Shown in pieces: positions 12,901 to 25,241 of a stretch of DNA of 64,000 nucleotides. The notes under the pieces were generated by a model. The model was not told the origin of the DNA, ran no database searches, and saw nothing but the letters and a program-made list of their open reading frames with translations. The DNA comes from Eopsaltria australis (lineage: Eukaryota; Chordata; Aves; Passeriformes; Petroicidae): positions 1,116,001 through 1,180,000 of the forward strand of contig JAVTVJ010000296.1 in assembly GCA_034509425.1 (NCBI GenBank), given 5' to 3'. A program made the position numbers and the translations under genes. Within the stretch, counting starts at the first letter, position 1; every line of letters starts with the position of its first letter.

Positions 12901-15900
12901 AAATGAGACTTAGTCAAACACATCCAGATTTTGTGCGATGCTTTGGAGTCTATTGCTCTAAAGGGAGTTGGATCCCATTTCAGATAATGGGAAATCATGA
13001 TTTAGCTGCTAATTCACTCAGTGCTTGGAGTATTTTTGTTGTGGAGCTCAGTGAAGTTTAACCATTCCAGGGAAAATGTGACTGCAGTGAAATAAGAAGG
13101 AATTAATCTTATAAGTAGGCCTTAATTATCCTCAGGAAGTTGCATTTGAAGGTATTTTAAGTAGGACCTTGGTGTCATTGAAACCTATCAACCAGCCATG
13201 TTACTGTCACTGGAGTGAAAACCTTTTTTACCAGAACCAGATTTTTGTTAACTCACTAAATTATATTTATTTATTTTTGTTTTTATTAATAATGCTGCAC
13301 ATTTGCGTTTGCAACTTTGTGCACACTTCAAACCATTCTTGTGCTTTCTCAGGCCTCCTTTTAAAATGCTCTGTATTTTTCATGCTGTCCAGAGTACTGT
13401 GGAGGGCTGTCACAAACCTTATGCCAGGGTTTTACTGCCAGGTCAGATTGGAGCTCTCTGAGACCATTTATTGAAGCAGAAAGCCCCGAGGGAATGTGGG
13501 GGTGGGAAGTGCTGAATCATTTAGGATGGGTTCACTTTGCACACTGATGATTGGCTTTGGGGCACCTGCTCAGCATCCCCTGCCAGATGCTGTGAGCCCT
13601 GGAGTCCCGTGGATTCCCACGGGAACTGAGGATATTCAACATCACCAAACCAAGCTCTGCTCCCCTGCTTGACTTGGCTTAGTCTGGGGTGCCCCAGGAC
13701 ACCCACAGTGGCTACTCAGCAGCAGCAAAAAGGTGGACCCTGGTATCTTTTTGGAGAGACATTGACTGAGAAACAATAGCTGCTGTGGTGCTGAATCTGG
13801 CCAAAAAAGAGATGCTGTTGATATCCTGCTAGGATGAAGTGGACCTTTTTAATCTTATTAAAAGCTCAGCAGTGTTTCTTACACATCCCTCCCACAAATG
13901 GGGCTGGAACACTCCACAGCAGAGCCAGGACCTGGTCTCTGCCTGCCCAGTTGTTGGAAGAAACCAGAAGCTGGCTGGGGCAACAGGAAACGCCCCCAAA
14001 CAGGGCCTTGGAAAGAACTCTTACCTGATGGTGACCTGCCACCAGCTGCTGAGGGAAGTTTCTCAACCAGGCAAACTGAGGTTCCCCAAAGTGTTAGGGC
14101 CTCTGAGAGCTGGATCCTGAAAGGGATTTGTCCCTTGCTCCAGTCTCTGTGCTTACAAGAAGGTGAGGAGTTGATAAAGGTTGCTGACCCTCAGCAGCCA
14201 AGGTTTTTGGGGGCTGGGATCCCAGCTGACCCCCATTCCCCATATATTTTAACATGTGGAGGACTGAGATTGGGTATCCTCGGATCTGGAAGCTGCAGTG
14301 CCTGTTTACAATAGACAGCTAAAGCTGTGGAAAAGTGATGAAACTCCAGCTGAGAGGCTGTAGTAACTCATATCCTCTCCCAAATGACCTGGAGGAGAGG
14401 TTTCACACGCACCAAATCTTATCATTAACTTGTTTGAGTTCAGGACTCGCTTCCATCTCAGGGGGGTGAATCAGAAGCCACTCCAATGAAACCAATGGAG
14501 TAATCAGAGTGTCAGTAGGATTAAACCTGTTTTTTCCACACTGTCCTTTTGCCCTCCTGCCTGTGCAGTAGACAGCACCTGCCAGGGCAGTGTTTCCTCT
14601 GGCTGCTGCAGGATCTCGAGGGGAAGGATGAATAACTCGCACAGCTGAGGCACTGACTCACTCCTGCCCCAGGAGCTGAGGCACAGACTGGCAGCTGCTG
14701 GAGACAGAAAGGAGCAGCCTTCTTGCTGCTCTGTGTTTCCCCAGCACATCCAGGACGATCCAGAGACGAGGGGGAAGGAATAATAGAACAGGCTCGTGTA
14801 TCCTCCCAATACATCCATTGTGCAAATGAATCCCCAAACCACTCTCGGGGTGTGGCCGCTCATCTCGGCCAATGCGATTTTTGGGGATATATTTTTGTTG
14901 CAGACAGAGAGTTTATGTTTACGATTATGATTATGAGAGTTCTGGAGGAAAGGAAGTTGCTAACCTGTGAAGCGGGTTTGGGAATCCTGAGCTAAAACAA
15001 AGAGCACCATCTCCTGGCAGCTGGGAATAGCTGGCGCTGCTGCCAGGGATGCACGCCCCTTTGCAGCTCTCCTGCAGGCAGCGTGCTGCTTTCTCTGTCT
15101 AGCTCTCTGTCAGAGCATCTGGAGGTGGGATGGCTCAGGACTGACATCTGGCTCCGGCCACTGAGAAAGGCCAATCCAGGGGACACTGGGAGCTTTTCCA
15201 GTGGTGTTATCCACAGCACAGTGGTGCCTCTGCTTGGAATGAGAGCTCTCAGCTATTTGGGTTTCAAGCTCTACTTGGGTTGACACACAATTGCTAAGGT
15301 ACTCTTTGAGTTTTGTGTGGATTTTGAAGGTTTGGGGTTAGAAAATCCATGCAGAAGGGTCTTGCAGAACCGAGAGCCTGGCTCCCAAGTGGTACACTCA
15401 AATATCCCTAAGGGTGGCATCGTGTGATTTGGGTTGGGGTTGAGCAATGCCTCTGCCACTCGTGCAAGCTGCCCTTGTCACTGCCAGGAAGGCACCAGTC
15501 AAGGGCATTTGGAAATCTGGAGCTTTCCTGAGGTTTGGGTTGAATTTGAAATCAAGCAGAGAGGAAAAACCAGCTTGGTCTGGATCCAAGAAAATGGTGT
15601 GCTTTGAATGTGGAGACAGACTTGGGACTGCTGGTCTGTCTGGGTTTGGTAAAGAGGTGTGGAGAAGTGATGTAACACTGAACATCTGCATAAAGATGTG
15701 TGTGGAAACAGATGAGAATGCAGTAAGACATTATGGGCTTTAAAAAGGAAAGTAACTGAGTTGGGGAACTGAAAAGAAACGACGAGACATCGTGTTTCAG
15801 GGTCAAAAACCAGGAAAAAGTCTTTCCCTTTTCCCCCCCTCCTTTTTTAAGTGTAAGTGAGGAATAAAAAGAAACCAAGGTCAAGCAAAGGCTTTTTACT

Positions 15901-17026
15901 AGTGGCTGATGACAAAATGGTAAATGTGGTACAGAAGAAAAGGCAGAACTCTTTAATAGCTATTTTTGTTGTGCATTTGGAAGAAAGCAGGAAGGCACAT
16001 TTCCCTAATGGTCATGGCTGAGTGGTAACAGTGAAGGAGAGGCTGGACTGTAAACTGCTGATGTGGGACTGGGAAACAGAGAGGGCCCCCAGCTGGGGTT
16101 TCATCTCCAGATACAGATGTTTAGGTGATGGCAACATCTGGGCAATGGGACTCTCCTGCACCATCAGGTGCCATGGAATGCCATGGTGGCTCCCACAGCC
16201 TTGTTATGAAATCAGCCTTTCAAGGTGAGAGAGCAACTATAAAATCAAAAGCTTGGCAAAGTGCTGCACTACCTCCTTGAGCCTTTGAGAGAATATAGGA
16301 TATAATTTTAAGAGCCAGGCTTTAGTCTCAGTGCTGAAAGGAAGTTTCTGCATGTCCCTGAGCTCTGAGGTGGCTTTGGGGGTCTTGGATCAGAGCAGAG
16401 TTGCTGTTCTGGAAAATGCTCCTCACTTCACTTTGGCCTCTTTATCTAAAATCTCTGTGTGACACTTGAAGGGCTGAGGTCCTGGGAGTGACCTGTGGCC
16501 TGAAAAACCCTCTAGCATCATTTCAGACCAGTCAAACAAGAGTATTTCCCTTGTTTATGGGACTTTGCTTGTTATTATCTCTAATTGATTAATTACTGCA
16601 GGTCAGGGGTTGTTGAAATGGGACAGGGTGGACATGGGAGAGAGCTGGGGAGATCCAGCTTCTGGGAGTTTTCATCCCTGCAGCACTGGGGCACCCAGTA
16701 ATGATTCCTGAAGCTCAATATCCAAAGCAAAAAGACAGAGCCAAGTATTTAAAAGACTTACAGGAATTTGCTGGAAGTTGCTAATTCCCACTATTCTGCT
16801 TTTGTCTGAGGTCACTGAAACCTTGATTCCTCCAGTTGCAAGCAAGGAGATTTTGTCTTCTCTGCACAGCTCCAGGCTGTAAAAACTGCATCACCTAATT
16901 AAAGATTAGTTCTCTCCTCTCTCCTTCTGAAAAATTAATAATTTTAAGCAAATCACTGGCACACAATAAATATGGAACCTTAAATTGAGAGATTGCCAGC
17001 TGTTCTGGGGAACTGATATTTCACGT
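9958..17026 (+). other. RTN1 intron 1, no gene seen
   Basis: Seven kilobases of intron between two CR1 copies. Open frames reach about 140 codons but overlap each other in several frames and have no family resemblance. A CTCF-like match sits near 15007-15024 (listed under findings). No transposon or RNA gene could be supported. Confidence 0.6.
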
Positions 17027-17133
17027 CACGGAATCATGGAGTGGTTTGGGTTGAAAGGGACCTTAAAGATCATCTTGTTCCAACCCTCCTGCCATGGTCA
17101 GGGATTCCTTCCACGAGACCAGGTCCCTCAAAT
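17027..17133 (-). mobile_element. CR1 LINE 3' end fragment, antisense
   Basis: It reads, as the reverse complement, like a CR1 3' terminus. On the + strand there is GGAATCATGGAGTGGTTTGG, then 'AAAGGGACCTTAAAGATCAT', 'TTCCAACCCTCCTGCCATGG' and 'CTTCCACGAGACCAGG'. Only about 105 bases are kept, so it is a severely 5'-truncated copy opposite to RTN1. Confidence 0.9.
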
Positions 17134-20100
17134 GTCAGTCTGTCTGTGCCAGTGAAGATCACCAGAGCTGCATGTGAAGCTTGACAGATTAACATGAAAT
17201 AAGGTTATTTTATTGAAAGTTGAGCACAATATTCTGAAGCGATCAATTTTAATGAGGATGAGAATACTCTAGATGGGGAAAAAAAGAATCAGTTTTATTT
17301 AAATCAGCTCTTTCTTGTCTATGATCCTCAGTTAACTTTTTGTTCCCTCTTCCAGTGTGCTGCAGCAGTGCAGCTTGCCTTGATCCAAATTGGTCTTCAG
17401 CTGCCTTTCTTAAATTAAGAGCTATTCTGCATGGAACCGATGATTTCTAAATTATTTCCTGTGTCAATTGCTAAATAGCTCTAAATCCAGCTCCACAGGA
17501 GAGGATTTCTGGAGCGTTCACTTATTCTGAGCAAACAAAACAGTCATTTTCCAATATTTTTTTTTCCTTTGCAGCTGATGAAAACACACGTAACTTGCTG
17601 AGCATCTCAGCTGTGCTCGAGTGATTGAATCAGGCCCCTTACTTCTTAGCTGGTCACAGGAAGTGAAATTATTTCCCGAGGGCTCGAGTTACAAGAAAGC
17701 ACAAGTGCTGCTCTCAGGAGCTGAATAGCTTTCCTTCACCTGAATTGGCAGGCACGTTTTTGGGCAGTTTTGAGTGAAATCCAGATTTAAAAACCCCCAA
17801 CCTTCGTAACAAGGGTAAATTCAGACCCGATACTGTCGTCTGTTACCGGTGCTATTCAAGGCTTCTCCTTCCCACGGATATTGTACCAAATAAACTTAAA
17901 GTCAGAGAGGGCACTGCTTAACCACCAGGCTCTGAATGCACTATTCTTCAGCAAAAATCTGCTCAGCTGTTATCAGTTTTCATGTCTTTAATAGCCAGCC
18001 TAATAGCTGAGAGAGTCGCACTTCCCAAATGAGAGGCAGTTTTAGCAATGGCTTTAAATCATTCCCAGTGGAAATAGGGAGTTACATTAAATCCTATTAA
18101 TTAGGCAATTTCATCTGTCTTCAGTGCTTTTGACTCTGCTGTTGCCTTGGGAGTTGGATTCCCATATGTCCTGCTAATGTGAACCCTCCCCTTGCTCACA
18201 TACCCTGTAACTCTCTCTCCTCCTCAACCTCAGTAGGAAATGCAGTTTCTGGTTTCATTTTTATTTGCAAAACTGCTGCAGGAAAAACAAAAAAGGTTTA
18301 TGACTGACAGCGATTCCATTCTAAACCAGCTCTTGTGTTAACATCTGCTGCAGTACCAGGTTTGTACTACTTGAAAATGTGATGTTTGTGTCGATGACTA
18401 TTTCAGAGTCGTTTTTCTTCCTGCTGAGGAATAACCTAAAGAACAGGATGGTATTTTCTCAACCTCTCTTTATCACCCTGGCTCTCCTGTGAGCTGCCCT
18501 GGCTCGCTGTAACTCCTGCTAGGAAGCACCTGACACAAATGCATTAGAAACCCTTTCACTGCTCCATTGATCAGCATTGCTAAGAGCTGCAAATGCTTGT
18601 GCATCTGGCTGCCATGTCCTATGCACAAAGCACAAATGAAGGCTGTGAGCAGCATCTGTGAACATTGCTTTGGCGACAGCTTCCATCTCCGTTGACTCCG
18701 CTTGTGCTCCCTCTCTCCTGGCAATAGTGGGATGTTTGTAGGAGTGGATTTTTGGTGGTGTTGTGACAGCGTGTTCCTCGTGAGCAGAAAGTATTCCACA
18801 GCCATCTTGAGCTGGTCTGCAGCCACTCAGAGTCAGTGGGACTTTTCTAGTGGATTCAGTGGGCTTTGGATCAGGTTCAGGAGGCACTGTGGAAGCATTT
18901 AATGAAAGAGCAGCCCTGAAACCCCGTGATTTAGACAGCCACTCACCCAGCACAAATAGTAAATTACAAACAGCAGATACTGGCAGCAACAGGCATGAAT
19001 AGTCCATAGTCAGCAATTCACAGCCTGGGATATGTTGGCGTAAACAATGCATCAGATAATTCCAGCTAACCAACACATTTGTGAAAATCCAGGCCTGTTT
19101 ATGGATAATTTTCAAAAAGGCAAGTTCAGCAAGAAGAGCACTTGCAAGGAATAGAGCCTTTCCCTTTTTGCTTACTGCTCATTTAGAAATGTGTTCTGGC
19201 TATGAGCTGTCCTTGTGAGGCACTGGATGACCTCAGGTAGAACCTGGGTGCTGGGCAGCTCAGTTTATCCCTTATTCTGCTTTGGTTTTGCTGTGGTTTT
19301 CTACTTAGGCTTCATTCTCACGTAGCTTTGCTGTTGGGGCTGAGTTACTGGGAGCAGGGAGGATGGGAGCAAGCTACAAAAAGCATCTTGCAGCTCTGAG
19401 TGAGCTGTCAGGGAAAGAGAAGGTGAAATTTAGAGTAGGTAAAGTTACACAGATTGAGAGGGGGAAATAAACCCCAAGTTCAGGAAAAATCTCCACAGTG
19501 ACCCTCACCAGTCTGAGGCAAGAGCTTGCCTTGTCTCTATGAAAAGTTCCATGCAGTGCTACACAGCAGTGAGAACACCCAGCTGAAGGCTGGGAATGAC
19601 AGGGAATGGGTGGTTTTCCACCTGCTGGCTGCAGCACCCCTTGCCCTGTGCTCTTCCTGTGGCAAAGGCTGCTACAAATCCCTGGCTGTGGGGACGGAGC
19701 TGCTGCCAGCATCATGTGTGCAGGAGCAGATTAAGATGGGAGGACTGATGGGGGACAGCAGCATCCAAGGCTGAGGAGGATGAGGACACAGGGACAGGTA
19801 GCACAGGCAGGCTGAAAACCAAGGAGTGGCACTTTTGGGTTGGTTTTTCCCCCTATGCTACCAGGTTTCCCCTTGTAATAGGACGGGCATGTTGTTCCCA
19901 GCCTAGAGGTGATCCAGGGAAAAGAAGTTGCTTGCAAGACATCACAACACTGAGCAATGCAGAAATACGATGAGGGAAATGATCACTCTGCCTTTGTGCA
20001 GGTTTTGGAGTTTGTGTGTGTGTCAAATCCAGTGAGGCTGTGCAGTAACATAAAGCCTTCAGCTACAACACTGAAATATTACAGGGGAGAAAATACTGCT

Positions 20101-20510
20101 TCAGGGCTCACTGAATGAGCTGCATGTGCCTGATGCACGGAGGGCTGTGGGGAAAAGCAGTTGTGGTGTGTTTAGAGATGATGTTCTCTGTGTGTGCAAG
20201 GAGAAAGGAAAGAAATGCAGGTAGCTCGAGAGCTTTTGCACTGACATTTCCCAGGTTGTGGCTTTGCAGCTGCAGCAATGTCTCTTTAATATTATTATGA
20301 AGTCTGAGCTGTGTGTGGTAGCCCAGGCACGTGTGGAGCAGGTCGGGAGCCCCACATCCCTCTCAGGTGATGAGCAGAGGTCGGAGAAAGCCAGCCAGCC
20401 CCTGTGATGCTTCAGCACACGAGGGGTTAACAGGCTACGCCCTCCCACAGGCAGCAGCTCCTCCAGACATTGGCTTTGATCCTCCTCATCGCATTCCCAC
20501 AGCCCCTATA
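17134..20510 (+). other. RTN1 intron 1, AT-rich unique sequence
   Basis: No transposon is visible here. The first 1.2 kb is AT-rich, with several TAATTA/TTAATTA-type homeodomain core words (for example around 18095-18115), a texture often seen in conserved non-coding DNA. That is only an impression without an alignment. A minus-strand open frame of 198 codons at 18519-19115 has no recognisable domain and is treated as chance. Confidence 0.5.
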
Positions 20511-20514
20511 GGAA

Positions 20515-20665
20515 TCCGTCTCTCCCACCTCCCTCCTGGGGGATCTTGCTGTTCCCGTCCTCGGGCCGTGCTTTTCATGAACGCTGCAGAGAGAGGGTGG
20601 CCGCTGTTTCTAATTTAATTAGCGCCATCCCCGGGAACTGAGAGCGCGGCAGAGGGAATTAGAGG
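20515..20665. promoter_or_regulatory. CpG-rich block upstream of exon 2, possible regulatory element
   Basis: Within about 150 bases I count around ten CpG dinucleotides, against very few in the flanking intron. It includes a TAATTTAATTAGCGCC stretch at 20611-20624 that joins a homeodomain-type core to a GC-rich segment. It lies roughly 700 bases before exon 2. It could be an enhancer or a minor alternative promoter. No open frame here matches a known RTN1 start, so the role is inference. Confidence 0.3.
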
Positions 20666-21352
20666 CAGAGTATGAAAATGATGCACAGGCAGGGGTTGAG
20701 GTTTAACCACCTTCATGCCAGCGTGATTTCTAGATGGATGCACACAAACGATAGCTTTCTGAATATGCAGAAATGACTAAACGAGGATGCTGAGTCTCTG
20801 CCTCGGTGTTTCACAAATTCAGGGTGGCTACTCTTAAGAGAAAATGTAATCTAAATCTACTTGCCAACTTTCCCTCTCAACTTCTGTCCAGCAAAATTTT
20901 TTTTCATAATGAAAACTTTCCTTAGGATGAAATTCCTCCAATTCTATGTATTTAGAAAAGAAATATTGGTTTTGTACTGGACATGAGATTTATTTTAAGG
21001 ATATTGGATGCTGAGCTCCTGGGTTAGATTGTGAGGTGTGCTGTGAGGTTGCAATCACGGCAAGTTTTTATTCACAGGCTGGGCAAGCATTGGCCAGGAA
21101 TGCTTGGTTACTATCAGGATCCTTAGAGCTATTTAAAGATAGAGCAGCAGCTGGAAGCCTCGTGTGACAGATGTGCCACTACATTTCCCGGAGGTATAGA
21201 AAGAGACAATTCCCGAGAGCTTGCAAGCAAAGTCAAGTCTGGTTCACAAAGCAAATCTAAAATCAGCAGGGAGTGAGCGTGGCTTTGCAGAAAGCTTGAT
21301 GCACGCAGGCATTTGTGTCTCACTGTGCCTCGTGTTTGTGTGTTTGCTTCAG
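20666..21352 (+). other. End of RTN1 intron 1 with splice acceptor
   Basis: Plain intronic sequence leading to exon 2. The last bases before the exon are T/G/C-rich and end in TGTTTGCTTCAG at 21341-21352, an acceptable though not long polypyrimidine tract with the AG at 21351-21352. Confidence 0.75.
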
Positions 21353-22090
21353 GTGTCACGGGCTCCTCACATCTCTTTGACTACGGCTCCACTGCCAACG
21401 GAGGGGACAACTCCTTCTACACCTCCCTGATCTCCGATGTCCACTACACCACTCCGCGGGACTCCACCTACTTCACGGGCATCTACCAGCAGGAAAACAC
21501 ACCCATTCCCTGCTCGGGCAGCACGGAGGGGTTTAACGCCCTGGGGCATCCTGTTCAAGATGTGACTGGGTTTGAGTCCCGTGGCTTGTTTAGCTCAGAC
21601 TCGGGAATAGAGATGACTCCTGCAGAGTCTACTGAAGTCGACAAAACCTTAGCAGACCCCATGAAAGTAGAAGCTTACAAATACATGGACATGAGCAGAT
21701 CAGAAGAAATAAAGTACCAAGACAAACATGACTCTGACTCGGAAGATGAGAGCCCAGGCTTTAGTGACAAGTACCGGGGAGCACCCGTGGGGTCCAGCAA
21801 CGTCACTGAGCCTCCACGGACACCTTCAGAGGGCACCAAGGCAGCCAAGGAGCAAGACCTGCTGGAAGACAGGAAGTCTGGGGGTCAGCACAGTCCCTCT
21901 GCAGCTACAACCCCCGTCAAGATTACACTCACTGAGACAGAAAGCACCAAGGAAGCTGCCAGCAAGGAGCCAAGCCCGACTCAGCCGGACAGTGGCCTGA
22001 AGCCGAGCCATGAGGTGGTGCCAACGGTGACAGTGTCAGAGCCAGAGGATGACAGCCCAGGGTCTGTCACACCACCCTCCTCTGGCACAG
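21353..22090 (+). CDS. RTN1: Reticulon-1, coding exon 2 (RTN1-A-specific N-terminal region)
   Basis: This exon encodes 246 codons of the long N-terminal region found only in RTN1-A, the large ER-membrane reticulon of neurons and neuroendocrine cells. Identification rests on motifs I recognise from mammalian RTN1: YTSLISDVHY, DSTYFTGI, ESRGLFSSDSGIEMTPAEST, AEAYKYMDM-like VEAYKYMDM, TTPVKITLTE and PTVTVSEPEDDSPGS. The region is acidic, rich in Ser, Thr, Pro and Glu, has no membrane segment and is probably disordered. The acceptor AG is at 21351-21352 and the donor is CACAG|GTAATG at 22090/22091. The exon starts with two bases that finish a codon and ends with the first base of the next, so it is symmetric (phase 1-1). 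The open frame runs on to 22209 beyond the donor, but that tail shows no similarity and is intron. The middle part (about 21720-21900) is the most diverged from mammals, as usual for this protein. Confidence 0.96.
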
Positions 22091-24660
22091 GTAATGCTGG
22101 TGCTGGTGCAGGGCACTGGTTTTTTGGCTATTCGAGAAGTGGTTGCAATTGTAGCCCTGCACATTGGAGAATTACCATGGGTTTTTGGGATGAGTGTAAT
22201 GGGATGTGAGAGGACATTGACAGGTCCCCATGGATGGAGGTGTTTGTGCTCTGCTCTGGCACCAGTTTACATAGCTAAAGTGAGGGGAGGGGGGCAAACT
22301 GTGCTCTCCAGCACAACACCCTGCTCAGGATGGGCTGCTCTTGCTGCTTGGAAAGGGATCCAGGCCTGCTGAGCCCAATCCCATGGATTTCTTCTTGAGG
22401 GGAAGCCGTGTGCCTCTGGGCATCACTGGGGATATCTCCATGGCTTGAGCTGGATCCTGGTGGTTTGGGAGTCTCTTGGTCACCCTGACTGTCCTGATTC
22501 CCCAAGGGAAATGAGGTGTGTGGGATCAGGGCAAAGCAAGTGACTGGGTTCATATTATTAAAATTTTAATGGCTGGCTTAACATCTCTTTGGCCCTGCAG
22601 AAAAGAAGGTTAAAATGTAAAAATCAGTGTTGCTTTTATAAAGTGCTGAGGGTGGAAATGCTGTCACCTCATTTACAAAGGGGCCTGGAGGGATAAAGGG
22701 CCAGTCTCTAAAAAACTCCTGACTTCTATTGGAGGGCACCAAAATCCCATGTTTATACATGTTTCTTATTGTCTGATTATTGCAATAGTGCATAATGTCT
22801 GTTCTTCATTTTCCCTATTATACACTGCTAAAACATGAAGGTAGCATAGTCCTTTAAAAAGGAATAAGGTTCAGTGACAGGAAACAGAATTTTTAGACTG
22901 AAAATTAAATTTCAAAGTCCTGGATCAAAACCCTTTAAACAATGAACATTTGACAATGAACATGCCCAAGCTGAAACTTCCATTGCTTTAATGTCATTTA
23001 GAAGCATTTAAAAAAAAAAAAAAACAACAAAACAACTAGAATTTCCTTTAAATGGCAGTCTGGAACCCACACTAATACCTCTCCTTAGAGAAATATTTGG
23101 TTCCCACAGAAAAAGGAGGGAGCATTTGTACACTTTTACACAGAAAAAGGAGATGTAGCCACCACAGCTGTGAATTTATTCTGCATGCACCAGCCAGGAA
23201 CTTTAATGAATAGACTTTAGAGCCACATTTTTCTTCTTTTATTTGACTGAGTGAAATCACACACTGCTCCTGAGACGTGCCACTGTTCATCGATTTACAC
23301 TTTTTGCTACAAGGTAATTAAGGACTTGAGGCACTGTTACTTATTCAGTCCTGGTGGCTGTTCAAGGCTGCCTTGGGGGCACTCAGTATCTGTATCCCAT
23401 CGAAAATGCTTATCCATCCTGTTAAGGAAAGAAGGCACCTTCTGCTAGACGCTGAAAATGCTCCCAAGGGGTGTTTCTTCTGGATTTCCCCCCTCTTTCC
23501 CACAGCTGGGAATATCCCATGCCCAGACCCCACACTAATAAGCAAGGAAGAAATTTAAAACCTGCCCTTGCTATTCCCAGCCAGTGACCCAGCAAAGCTG
23601 TGGCTCCTAGGTGCCCCTCAAGCATTCCGGCAAAGCTGCCAGTCACCCCCTGCTTGGATCAAGACTTTTGAAAACATTTTGCTTTTAATCTCTGGCCCTC
23701 ATCTTTCTGGGGAAGGAAGATACGCTCTGTCTCTGTGCTGAAAGGCCGTGGGTATTTCTCCATTTCCCAGTGCCAGCGGTGAATGTGACACCCTGCTGCT
23801 GGCCACAAAGGGCTGTTTTATTCCCAAGGTGAATGCCAGGGCTGGGAGTTGCACACTGCCAGCACAGGGAGGAGCAGGGTGAGGCCCAGGGTTGCTGCAA
23901 TACAAGGGCTGGAAGTCACATGCCTGTTTGGACTCGTGCCTGGTTCAGTCACGGCTCAGGGAGAAAATGCTCACATGTGGTGATGCAGGAGAGCAATGCA
24001 GGAGAGCAGTGCAGCTTCCTGCAGCCAGAGGAGAAGGATGCTCGAGCTCCCAATGCACCAGAAACTTCCCAGCATCCAGGCAGGAGTGTGTTGTAACAGT
24101 GCCAGCACCTTAATCCTGTCTGCAGCCACAATCCAGGGTGCAGAAGGACTTTCTTGTGTCATCTGCCACCATGGGGCTGGAACCTTCCTCCCCTCCACTG
24201 TGATACCCAGCCCTGGGGGTGAGACACTGTCCGGTCATGGATCTCTTCACCAGGAGGAAACTTGGGGATCTATTTTCCTGGGGGCTTTCTTGACTCCTCA
24301 TGACCTGCAATGGCACTTAGTCACCCCATCACATTAAAAATGACTTCAAATTAGGGAATGAACACTCAGGATTCCAGAGGACAAATTTCCATGTGTTCCT
24401 GATGGCTGTTTCGATGTGACTGGGGAATTGCAGACAGAAAATGCAGACTAGGTTGCTGATTTGTTTTGCTTTGTTTTGTTTCAAATTTTGGTTGATGAGT
24501 TAATCATTATTTTGCTTAATATAGTTCATAATGACATTAAGAATTACAGTAGAAAAAAATTTTTTTTTTCTTGGACCCTACTGAGCTAAAAGCAAACAGA
24601 CAGAATTCACCACCTACACCCTGAGAAAAAAACCAAACCCTAAATTAATACAAAACTCCA
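22091..24660 (+). other. RTN1 intron 2, first part
   Basis: Intronic sequence starting at the GTAATG donor. There is an A-run with CAACAAAACAAC near 23009-23034 and no recognisable transposon. Several overlapping open frames around 23700-24300 share the same bases in different frames and carry no family motif, so none is called as a gene. Confidence 0.7.
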
Positions 24661-24662
24661 AC

Positions 24663-24764
24663 TAGTCAACCAACAACAACAACAACAACAAAACAAAAAA
24701 ACAAACAAAAAAAACCCCCAAAAAAACAAACAAACAAAAAAACCAAACCAAAACAAAAAAAATT
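24663..24764 (+). repeat. A/C-rich simple repeat, (CAA)n and (CAAA)n
   Basis: The stretch is made almost only of A and C: about six CAA units, then mixed CAAA and poly-A segments with short runs of C. It is an impure microsatellite about 480 bases before exon 3, likely to vary in length between individuals and hard to assemble. Confidence 0.85.
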
Positions 24765-25241
24765 GAGAAAAGTTTTCTGACCTTAAACTTTCCACATCTG
24801 AAAGTTAAATTTTGGCAAAACTCCAGGTAACTACACATGGGTTATTAGGATCAGCAGAACCCACCAGCCCTGTGTGTGTATTTGTCCCCAGAACAGACAA
24901 GTACCTGTTGGTGACAGTGTGATGCTGCCATGTGTGCCCTGAGCCCATGGTGATTTTCCTGGTGAAAATCACGTTGTTGAGCCACTGGTCAAGCAGTGAC
25001 CAGCATTGCCTTGTACCTCAGCTTTTTCCTCAGTAAGTGATGCTTGGGAAATGCTGTATAAGGCCAAGCTGTTATTACTGCTATTCATCCCTGACAGGGA
25101 GACTTTGTGCCTGTGCTCCCAGCCCTGCTAGAGGGCTACGTGCTGATGTGGAATCTGCTGTGTTTGTTCCCTAAGCAGCTAGAAAATAAGATTCTTAATT
25201 TTTTCCATTTTTTCCCCCTCCCCTTTCTTCTCATGTGGCAG
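24765..25241 (+). other. End of RTN1 intron 2 with strong splice acceptor
   Basis: Ordinary intron with a small perfect hairpin at 24950-24972 (9-base arms, 5-base loop). It ends in an unusually long pyrimidine tract at about 25196-25233, followed by the acceptor ATGTGGCAG at 25233-25241. The strong tract supports the choice of exon 3 start. Confidence 0.8.

Noticed and set aside
18519..19115. 198-codon minus-strand open frame
   Set aside because: No domain or signal peptide pattern that I recognise, and no supporting context. One frame of this size is plausible by chance.
21313..21352. Extension of the exon 2 open frame upstream with a possible start
   Set aside because: The frame begins at a TTG and crosses a splice acceptor; the residues before 21353 are intron, not an RTN1 start.
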